Source: Georgenia subflava (GTDB taxonomy: Bacteria > Actinomycetota > Actinomycetes > Actinomycetales > Actinomycetaceae). From it: 64,000 nt of DNA. The stretch covers positions 124,001 to 188,000 of the forward strand of contig NZ_VUKD01000002.1 of the NCBI RefSeq assembly GCF_009193155.1, written 5' to 3'. Positions 20,578 through 27,283 of the stretch are shown piece by piece; position 1 is the first letter of the stretch, and each line of letters begins with the position of its first letter. A model generated the notes under the pieces. That model was not told where the DNA came from, did not search any database, and saw only the letters and a program-made list of their open reading frames with translations. A program made the translations under genes and the position numbers.

Positions 20578-21707
20578 CCGAGCCGACCGACGCCCCCCGC
20601 GCACCGATCACCTACGCCGCCGCGGGGGTCGACACCGAGGCCGGGGACAGGGCCGTCGAGCTCATGAAGGAGGCGGTGCGCGCCACGCACACCTCCGGCG
20701 TCGTCGGCGGGGTGGGCGGGTTCGCCGGGCTGGTGGACGTCAGCGCCCTCAAGGACTACCGCCGGCCGCTGCTGGCCACCTCCACCGACGGCGTGGGCAC
20801 CAAGGTCGCCATCGCGCAGGCTATGGACGTCCACCACACCATCGGCCACGACCTCGTCGGCATGGTCGTCGACGACATCGTCGTCGTTGGTGCCCGGCCG
20901 CTGCTGATGACCGACTACATCGCCACCGGGAAGGTGGTCCCCGAGCGCGTCGCGGACATCGTCCGCGGCATCGCCGAGGCTTGCGCCGTGGTGGGGACGC
21001 CGCTCCTGGGCGGGGAGACCGCCGAGCACCCGGGTCTGCTCGGCGAGCACGAGTACGACGTCGCCGGCGCCGCGACCGGCGTGGTCGAAGCCGACGCCGT
21101 CCTGGGGGCCGGACGGGTGCGGGCGGGGGACGTCGTCGTCGCCATGGCGGCCTCCGGTCTGCACTCCAACGGCTACTCCCTGGTGCGCCGCGTCGTCGAC
21201 GTCGCCGGCTGGGCGCTGGACCGGCACGTGCCCGAGCTCGGCCGCACGCTCGGGGAGGAGCTCCTCGAGCCCACCCGCCTGTACACCCCGGCGTGCCTCG
21301 ACCTCGTCGACGACCCCGCCATCGACGTCCACGCGTTCAGCCACGTCACCGGCGGCGGGCTCGCCGCGAACCTCGCCCGGGTGCTGCCTCGTGGCCTGGT
21401 CGCCGACGTGGACCGCGCCAGCTGGGTCGTCCCGCCGATCTTCGACCTCGTCCGCACGCTCGGCCAGGTGCCCTGGGAGGATCTGCAGGGCACGCTGAAC
21501 CTCGGTGTCGGCATGGTCGCCGTGGTCGACCCCGCGGGCGTCGACGCCACTCTCGCCGCCGTCACGGCGCGCGGGGTGGATGCCTGGGTGCTCGGGACCG
21601 TGTCGACCGACGACGGCGCACCGGGCCCTGACGCGTCCGCGATCCGCGGGACCAAGGGCGTCGACGGCGGCGCCGTCCGCCTGACGGGTGCCTACCGGAC
21701 CGCGTGA
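20574..21707 (+). CDS. purM: Phosphoribosylformylglycinamidine cyclo-ligase
   Basis: 377 residues; closes the imidazole ring of FGAM to AIR using ATP. Family marks are TYAAAGVDTEAGDRAVELM near the start, ATSTDGVGTKVAIA, GHDLVGMVVDDI, LGGETAEHPG, ASGLHSNGYSLVRR and HVTGGGLAANLARVLP. The length is slightly longer than the usual 340-350, with a short extra C-terminal end. It starts at GTG 20574 inside the purF stop (GTGA). A 408-base intergenic region with repeats follows. Confidence 0.96.
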   Translation: MTEPTDAPRAPITYAAAGVDTEAGDRAVELMKEAVRATHTSGVVGGVGGFAGLVDVSALKDYRRPLLATSTDGVGTKVAIAQAMDVHHTIGHDLVGMVVDDIVVVGARPLLMTDYIATGKVVPERVADIVRGIAEACAVVGTPLLGGETAEHPGLLGEHEYDVAGAATGVVEADAVLGAGRVRAGDVVVAMAASGLHSNGYSLVRRVVDVAGWALDRHVPELGRTLGEELLEPTRLYTPACLDLVDDPAIDVHAFSHVTGGGLAANLARVLPRGLVADVDRASWVVPPIFDLVRTLGQVPWEDLQGTLNLGVGMVAVVDPAGVDATLAAVTARGVDAWVLGTVSTDDGAPGPDASAIRGTKGVDGGAVRLTGAYRTA

Positions 21708-22115
21708 GGGGTCCCCTCCGCCACGGCGGGGGCTCCTCGGTCATGGCGGGGCCTCTCCGCCACGGCGGGGGCGTCTCCTCGGTGACAGCGGTGGGCTGCT
21801 CGGTTCCGTCGGGCGTCTCCTCGGTGACAGCGAAGGGGCTTCTCGGTCGCGCTGACGAGCGTCCTCCGTCATGCCGAAGGATTTCGTACCGATATCCGGT
21901 ACGAAATCTTCAGTCTGCTGCCGCGCGCGCGGCGCGGACGTGGGCACGCCTGAGCACCGCAGGGTGGACGCGAGTGGCCTGAGCACCGCGGGTGGATGCG
22001 AGCACGCCTGAGCACCGCAGCAGCTGGTGGAGCTGGTGCGGTGCTGCAGGTTGGCGAGACGGACCGGTCGGTCGCTACCTGAACATCCACCCGACCCGAA
22101 GGGCCGGCCGGTGGA
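21708..22115. repeat. Repeat-rich intergenic region after purM
   Basis: About 400 bases with no believable gene. The first part is built from imperfect repeats of CTCCGCCACGGCGGGGG and GGCGTCTCCTCGGTGACAGCG. A palindrome follows (21880-21908). The last part has three copies of a unit beginning CCTGAGCACCGC (starting near 21950, 21977 and 22008) with GGGTGGAYGCGAG between them. purM and the convergent DUF3073 gene end on either side, so this is a 3'-3' junction and any promoter here would be unexpected. Confidence 0.7.
21880..21908. promoter_or_regulatory. 29-bp palindrome, operator or hairpin
   Basis: Perfect 12-bp arms GATTTCGTACCG / CGGTACGAAATC around ATATC. The arms are AT-richer than the surroundings, unlike the local GC-rich terminator hairpins, and there is no T-run. 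It may be a protein-binding site or a mobile palindromic repeat; it lies between two convergent genes. Confidence 0.55.
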
Positions 22116-22304
22116 TCAGTGGGACGAACGGATGTCGTCCCAGTCGTCCGTGGCGGGAGGGATGTCCTCGTAGTCGTCACCGGCTACGTCGTCAGTACTC
22201 GACGTGAGCTCTCGCTCGAGAGCTCGGTAGTCGGTCTCGGGGCTGAAGTACTTCAGCTTGCGAGCGACCTTCGTCTGCTTGGCCTTTTGACGGCCGCGCC
22301 CCAT
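22116..22304 (-). CDS. DUF3073 protein
   Basis: A 62-residue conserved actinobacterial protein. The basic start MGRGRQKAKQTKVARKLKY followed by SPETDYRALEREL and an acidic end is characteristic of DUF3073. Function unknown; the basic head suggests nucleic-acid or ribosome contact (inference). Starts at ATG 22304. It is transcribed away from bldC, with which it shares a 278-base intergenic region; purM-DUF3073-bldC order is conserved in Streptomyces. Confidence 0.9.
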   Translation of the reverse strand: MGRGRQKAKQTKVARKLKYFSPETDYRALERELTSSTDDVAGDDYEDIPPATDDWDDIRSSH

Positions 22305-22582
22305 GGCGTCGACCCCCTCCAACGTAGAACCGGGGCAGGCACCATCTGGTGCGGCCCCGTGTTTATGGTCATCTGTGTCGTGGGGCCAACCGTACATGGT
22401 CGAACGCCCCCACAGCCATTCCTGGGGGGCTCCGGCCCTGTGTGAAGCGTCTCGGTCCGAGCGAACCATAAGCCGCAATCGTCCACATTGTCGGGACCAT
22501 GGGCCCGGGTCCTGGGCCTCGGGCAGTGTTTCACTGGCGTCAGTGCGAGAGCGCACCGCGCCGAACTGCGAGGAGGGACGTC

Positions 22583-22810
22583 ATGACCACGACCGAGGGG
22601 GTACCCGAGCAGCTGCTCACCCCGTCCGAGGTGGCTGCGAGGTTCCGGGTGGATCCGAAGACGGTGACCCGGTGGGCGAACGCCGGCAAGCTGTCCTCCA
22701 TCCGCACGCTCGGCGGGCACCGGCGGTTCCGTCGCGAGGAGGTCGACGAGCTGCTCGTCGCCAGCGGCATGGTCGTGGACGGGCGCGACGGCGACGCCGC
22801 AGCGGGCTGA
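22583..22810 (+). CDS. bldC: BldC-family MerR-like DNA-binding protein
   Basis: A 75-residue protein consisting almost entirely of a MerR-type winged helix-turn-helix: LTPSEVAARFRVDPKTVTRW then KLSSIRTLGGHRRFRREEVD. BldC of Streptomyces (about 68 residues) binds AT-rich direct repeats and controls developmental timing; in non-sporulating relatives the targets are unknown. It starts at ATG 22583 with a strong AGGAGGG site at 22571-22577. The frame continues upstream, but the added residues are not conserved in type. Confidence 0.9.
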   Translation: MTTTEGVPEQLLTPSEVAARFRVDPKTVTRWANAGKLSSIRTLGGHRRFRREEVDELLVASGMVVDGRDGDAAAG

Positions 22811-22854
22811 GGCGGCCGATAGTCGAGCGTTGTGACGGGTGCGCGCTCCGCTGG

Positions 22855-23142
22855 TCAGCGCCCGCGGAGGCGGAGCGTGACGATGAGCGCGACGACCGCG
22901 ATCCCGGCGCCGAGCAGACCGAGCGCCTTAGGGTCGCCCGAGGTGACGTCGTCCTTGAAGACCTTCGCCTTCTCGCCCGCCTCCTTGGCGGCCGCCCGCG
23001 CGCTCTCCTTCGCGGCGTCGACCTGTGCACGGGGGTCGAGCCGGTCGCTGAGCTCGTTGACGGTGTTCGTCAGGTCGAGCCGGGTCTTGGCGAGGTCCGC
23101 CTCGATCTGCTCGGGGGTGCGCTTCTTGGCGTCCTCGCTCAC
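22855..23142 (-). CDS. DUF3618 membrane protein
   Basis: A 95-residue protein with the DUF3618 core RTPEQIEADLAKTRLDLTNT, NELSDRLDP and a helical Ala/Lys stretch, ending in one transmembrane helix (LGLLGAGIAVVALIVTL) and a basic tail. The likely role is an envelope-associated helical protein of unknown function. It starts at GTG 23142, overlapping the stop of the upstream holin-like gene (GTGA), so both form one transcript. Confidence 0.85.
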   Translation of the reverse strand: MSEDAKKRTPEQIEADLAKTRLDLTNTVNELSDRLDPRAQVDAAKESARAAAKEAGEKAKVFKDDVTSGDPKALGLLGAGIAVVALIVTLRLRGR

Positions 23143-23582
23143 TTCTTGATCCCCTTCTTCACCGCGTCCAGGTCTTCCTTGAAACCCTCCTGAGGCTTCG
23201 GTGCGTGCTGCTTGGAGGCATCGATCTTCTTCTTGCCCAGCATGGCCGCGATGCCGGCGATGATCAGCAGCACGACGCCGATGATGAGCGCCGAGAGCCA
23301 CGCGGGGAGCACCGTGGCAAGGCCCAGCACGGCGGCTGCCAGGAGGACACCGACCGCGTAGAGCGCGACGACGGCGGCCGCGCCGAGGAAGCCCGCACCC
23401 GTGCCGAGCTTCTTGCCCTTCTCCGCGAGCTGGGTCTGCGCCAGCTGGAGCTCGTCCCGGATGAGGCTCGAAAGCTGCTCGGACACCGAGGCGACGAGCT
23501 CACCGATGGTCCGTCCCTTGCCGGGGCCCGGAACCGGGGTCGCCTCGACCACCGGGGTCGTGTGGTCGGCGGATGTGCTCAC
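23139..23582 (-). CDS. Phage holin superfamily III (Phage_holin_3_6-like) membrane protein
   Basis: A 147-residue protein with an amphipathic region ELVASVSEQLSSLIRDELQLA, then two transmembrane hairpin helices (about 60-85 and 90-112) and a charged tail. This is the Phage_holin_3_6/DUF1469 family, widespread as chromosomal genes in actinobacteria and usually paired with a DUF3618 gene, as here. Despite the name there are no phage genes nearby; a membrane stress or envelope role is more likely (inference). GTG start at 23582. Confidence 0.85.
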   Translation of the reverse strand: MSTSADHTTPVVEATPVPGPGKGRTIGELVASVSEQLSSLIRDELQLAQTQLAEKGKKLGTGAGFLGAAAVVALYAVGVLLAAAVLGLATVLPAWLSALIIGVVLLIIAGIAAMLGKKKIDASKQHAPKPQEGFKEDLDAVKKGIKK

Positions 23583-23956
23583 CGCGATCGTCTCCTCGTG
23601 GCGCTGCCAGGCGCCTAGGTTGCACTGTGGGCATGCCGCCCGGATCGCCCCATGATTGCGGTCCCTGGGCGTGCGTGCACGTCCAGGTGCTCAGGTTCCC
23701 ACGAAAGCGCCCCGGGGGAAGACCGGTTCGTGTACCGGCGCCGGACGGCTTCGTGTACCGGCGCCGCACGGCTTCGTGCCCGGCGCCGGACGGCTCGCCG
23801 GATGCGGACGACTGGTTCGCACCTTGTCGAAGCACACTGTTCACCCGTCGTTACCCGCGTTCTCTACACAGGTTGCGCGAGTGCCGTTACCGTGAGTCGT
23901 CTCACTCCCCGGACCCAGGTCAACGGCGACCGGGTCCTTCCGACGAAGGAGCGCAC
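23583..23956. other. Intergenic region before the ExeM-like nuclease
   Basis: 374 bases between divergent genes. It contains the 23-bp tandem repeats at 23727-23794 and otherwise no clear promoter boxes. It must hold promoters for both the holin-like pair and the secreted nuclease gene. Confidence 0.6.
23727..23794. repeat. Three tandem 23-bp repeats
   Basis: Units TTCGTGTACCGGCGCCGGACGGC-type at 23727-23749, 23750-23772 and 23773-23794; the last has lost one base. Each unit contains the palindrome CCGGCGCCGG or its variant. They lie 160-230 bases before the ExeM-like nuclease start. Confidence 0.85.
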
Positions 23957-26900
23957 GTGCGAAAGAGATCCGTCCTTCTGGTGCCGGCGATGGTGGCCGC
24001 CACCGCCGTCCCCCTCGGCATGGCGACATCCGCCGCGGCCGAGACGCCCACCGAGCTGTTCTTCTCCGAGTACATCGAGGGGTCGAGCAACAACAAGGCG
24101 CTGGAGATCTACAACGGCACCGGTGCCGCGGTGGATCTGTCGGGCTACAGCGTGGAGATGTTCTTCAACGGCTCCACGGCCGGTACCGAGTTCGAGCTGG
24201 CCGGGACGGTCGCCGACGGTGACGTCTTCGTCCTCGCCCACTCCTCCGCAGACCCGGCAGTTCTGGCCCAGGCCGACCTGACCAGCGGCGCCGGATTCTT
24301 CAACGGTGACGACGCGGTCGCGTTGACCAGGGACGGCGCGATCGTCGACGTGATCGGGCAGATCGGCTTCGACCCGGGCAGCCAGTGGGGCACCGGCGAC
24401 GTCAGCACCGCCGACAACACCTTGCGGCGACTCGCGTCTGTCTGTGCCGGCGACACGGACGGGTCGGACCCGTTCGACCCGGCGACGGCGTGGGCCGGCT
24501 TCGCGACCAACACGTTCGACGGGCTCGGTGCCCACACGACGGAGTGCGAGCCCAGCGGACCCGTGGATCCGGTGATCAACGAGTTCTCGGCGAGCACCGC
24601 CGGGACCGACGTGGAGTTCATCGAGTTCCTCGCCGAGCCGCTGACGGACCTCTCCGGCTACGCCGTCCTCCAGGTCGAGGGCGACTTCAACGCGACGACG
24701 GACCCGCGCGGCGTGGTGGACAGCTCTCATCCTGCCGGCACCACTGACGCAGACGGGTTCTGGCTGGCTGCTCTTGACCCCAACACGCTCGAGAACGGGA
24801 CGATCTCCCTGCTCCTGGTCTCCGGGGACGTCACCGGCGTCGTCGGCACCGACATCGACGTCGACAACGACGGCGTGATCGACGACGGGCTGCCGTTCGA
24901 GGTAGTCGACTCCGTCGCGGTCCACGACGGCGGTGCTGACGACCTCACCTACGGGGCACCGGCGCTCGGCGTCTCCTACGACGGACTCCCGTTCGCCCCC
25001 GGCGGTGCCTCACGCATCCCGGACGGCACCGACACGGACAGCGCCGCCGACTGGGTCCGCAACGACTTCGACCTCGCCGGCCTCCCCGGGTTCACCGGAA
25101 CTCCGGCCGTGGGCGAGGCCTACAACACCCCGGGCGCCCCGAACGCCGTCGTCGAGCCGCCGGAGCCGGGCGACGACACCTGCGAGACGCCGATCACCCC
25201 GATCTACGAGATCCAGGGCGACGGCGCGGCGAGCCCGCTGGACGGGCAGTCGGTCCTGACCGAGGGCGTCGTCGTCGGTGAGTTCATCACCAGCGACGGC
25301 GACCGCGCGGTGTACATCCAGGACGCCGAGGGCGACGGCGACCCGGCGACCTCGGACGGCATCTACGTCTTTGCCGACGTCGCGGACGACATCGTCGTCG
25401 GCGACACCATCCGCGTCCGTGGCACGGTCGACGAGTTCTTCGAGATGACCGAGCTGACGAACGTCGCCGCCGTCTTCACCTGCGGCGACGGGACCACCGA
25501 GATCGCCCCGACCGAGATCGTCCTGCCGCTCGCCGGCCCGGACGCGCTCGAGCCGCTGGAGGGCATGCTCGTCACGCTCCCGCAGGAGCTGACGATCGCC
25601 GAGTACTTCGAGTTCGACCGCTTCGGGCAGATCGTGCTCAGCCTGGGCCGGCATATGACCCCGACCGCGGTCGTCGAGCCCGGCCCCGCGGCCATCGAGC
25701 TGGCGGCTCAGCAGGAGCTGGAGCGCATCAGGGTCGACGACGCCCGGGGCAGCCAGAACCCCGACCCGGCCATCCACCCCAACGGGGAGGAGTTCACCTT
25801 GGCGAACTCCTTCCGCGGCGGTGACCTCGTCACCGGCGTCACCGGGGTGCTCGACTACCAGTTCGGGAACTACGCCATCCAGCCGACACAGGGTGCGGAG
25901 TACACCGCTGTCAACGAGCGGCCGACCGAGGCGCCGGACGTCGGCAGTGACTTCACCGTCGCCTCGTTCAACGTCCTCAACTACTTCACCACCCTGGGCA
26001 GCCGCGGCGCGGACACGGCCGAGGAGCTGGAGCGCCAGGAGGACAAGATCGTGGCCGCGCTCGCGGAGATGGACGCCGACGTCGTCGGCCTCATCGAGAT
26101 CGAGAACAACACCGCGGCGATCGCACGCCTCGTGGACGCGCTGAACGCCGAGATGGGTGCGGGCACCTACGACTACGTCGACACCGGCGTGATCGGTACC
26201 GACGAGATCAAGACCGCGTTCATCTACCAGCCGGCCTCCGCCGCGCTGGTCGGTGACTACGCGATCCTCGACTCGTCGGTGGACCCGGACTTCATCGACA
26301 CGGCCAACCGTCCGGTGCTGGCCCAGACCTTCGAGGACCTGGCCACCGGGGGCGTCGTGACCGTCGCCGTCAACCACCTCAAGTCCAAGGGGTCGGACTG
26401 CGACGCCCTCGGCGACCCGGACACGGGGGACGGCCAGGGCAACTGCAACCTCACCCGCACCGCTGCCGCCGAGGCCATGGTGGAGTGGCTCGCCGGCGAC
26501 CCGACCGGGAGCGGCTCCGAGAACAACCTGATCATCGGAGACCTGAACGCCTACGACAAGGAGGACCCGATCGACGCGATCGTCGGCGCCGGGTACACCG
26601 ACCTCATCGCGCTCTACGAGGGTGAGAACGCCTACTCGTACGTGTTCGACGGCAAGCTCGGCTACCTCGACCACGGCCTGGCCAACGACGCGCTGCTCGA
26701 CAACGTCACCGGTGCGGCCGTGTGGAACATCAATGCCGACGAGCCGGACCTCATCGACTACGACATGACGTTCAAGCAGCCCGCGCAGGACGCGCTGTAC
26801 GCGCCGGACCCCTACCGGTCCAGCGACCACGACCCGGTGCTGATCGGGCTCGACCTCGCGACCCCGGACACGGTCGCACCGACCCTGACGGTGGAGCTCA

Positions 26901-27214
26901 GCCATGAGTCGTTGTGGCCGGCCAACCACAAGTACGTCACGGTCACCGCGGAGGTCACGGCCGCCGACGACTCCGGCGACGTCACGGTCGAGCTGGTCGA
27001 CGTCACCTCGAACGAGCCGGACAACGGGCCCGGTGACGGCAACACGGTCGACGACATCGTGATCGTCGACGACACCACGTTCCAGCTCCGTGCCGAGCGC
27101 GCCGGGGGCGGTGACGGCCGGATCTACACCGTCACCTACCGGGCGACGGACGCGGCCGGCAACGAGACCACCGCGACGGCGACCGTCACCGTCCCGGTGG
27201 GCAGGGGGCGGTAG
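23957..27214 (+). CDS. Secreted ExeM/NucH-like endonuclease/exonuclease
   Basis: A 1085-residue exported nuclease. It has a signal peptide to about residue 32 (ATSAAAE), a lamin-tail domain (FFSEYIEGSSNNKALEIYNG), and a second LTD-like stretch beginning INEFSASTAGTDVEFIEF. An OB-fold region follows (SPLDGQSVLTEGVVVGEF), then an endonuclease/exonuclease/phosphatase domain from about residue 655. That domain has ASFNVLNYF, GLIEIENN, VNHLKSKG, IGDLNAYDKEDPI, LDHGLAN and SSDHDPVLIG, the metal and catalytic residues of the fold. The C-terminal 100 residues form an Ig-like domain. This order matches ExeM-type extracellular DNases. Starts at GTG 23957 with GAAGGA upstream. It is convergent with the ABC permease; a shared terminator follows. 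Confidence 0.92.
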   Translation: MRKRSVLLVPAMVAATAVPLGMATSAAAETPTELFFSEYIEGSSNNKALEIYNGTGAAVDLSGYSVEMFFNGSTAGTEFELAGTVADGDVFVLAHSSADPAVLAQADLTSGAGFFNGDDAVALTRDGAIVDVIGQIGFDPGSQWGTGDVSTADNTLRRLASVCAGDTDGSDPFDPATAWAGFATNTFDGLGAHTTECEPSGPVDPVINEFSASTAGTDVEFIEFLAEPLTDLSGYAVLQVEGDFNATTDPRGVVDSSHPAGTTDADGFWLAALDPNTLENGTISLLLVSGDVTGVVGTDIDVDNDGVIDDGLPFEVVDSVAVHDGGADDLTYGAPALGVSYDGLPFAPGGASRIPDGTDTDSAADWVRNDFDLAGLPGFTGTPAVGEAYNTPGAPNAVVEPPEPGDDTCETPITPIYEIQGDGAASPLDGQSVLTEGVVVGEFITSDGDRAVYIQDAEGDGDPATSDGIYVFADVADDIVVGDTIRVRGTVDEFFEMTELTNVAAVFTCGDGTTEIAPTEIVLPLAGPDALEPLEGMLVTLPQELTIAEYFEFDRFGQIVLSLGRHMTPTAVVEPGPAAIELAAQQELERIRVDDARGSQNPDPAIHPNGEEFTLANSFRGGDLVTGVTGVLDYQFGNYAIQPTQGAEYTAVNERPTEAPDVGSDFTVASFNVLNYFTTLGSRGADTAEELERQEDKIVAALAEMDADVVGLIEIENNTAAIARLVDALNAEMGAGTYDYVDTGVIGTDEIKTAFIYQPASAALVGDYAILDSSVDPDFIDTANRPVLAQTFEDLATGGVVTVAVNHLKSKGSDCDALGDPDTGDGQGNCNLTRTAAAEAMVEWLAGDPTGSGSENNLIIGDLNAYDKEDPIDAIVGAGYTDLIALYEGENAYSYVFDGKLGYLDHGLANDALLDNVTGAAVWNINADEPDLIDYDMTFKQPAQDALYAPDPYRSSDHDPVLIGLDLATPDTVAPTLTVELSHESLWPANHKYVTVTAEVTAADDSGDVTVELVDVTSNEPDNGPGDGNTVDDIVIVDDTTFQLRAERAGGGDGRIYTVTYRATDAAGNETTATATVTVPVGRGR

Positions 27215-27233
27215 CCGCCGACCTGCTGACCGG

Positions 27234-27267
27234 CGAACGGTCCCGTCCTGATGGGCGGGACCGTTCG
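27234..27267. terminator. Bidirectional terminator between convergent genes
   Basis: Perfect 12-bp stem CGAACGGTCCCG / CGGGACCGTTCG with a 10-base loop, placed between the stops of the secreted nuclease (+) and the ABC permease (-). Confidence 0.8.
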
Positions 27268-27283
27268 TCGTGCGGGACGCCGC

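Noticed and set aside
21704-21982. Open frame over the repeats after purM
   Set aside because: Its residues are simply the translated short repeats; no ribosome site and no protein-like sequence.
23139-23582. Holin-like protein as a sign of a prophage
   Set aside because: No lysin, structural or integrase genes are nearby; the family is common as a chromosomal gene paired with DUF3618.
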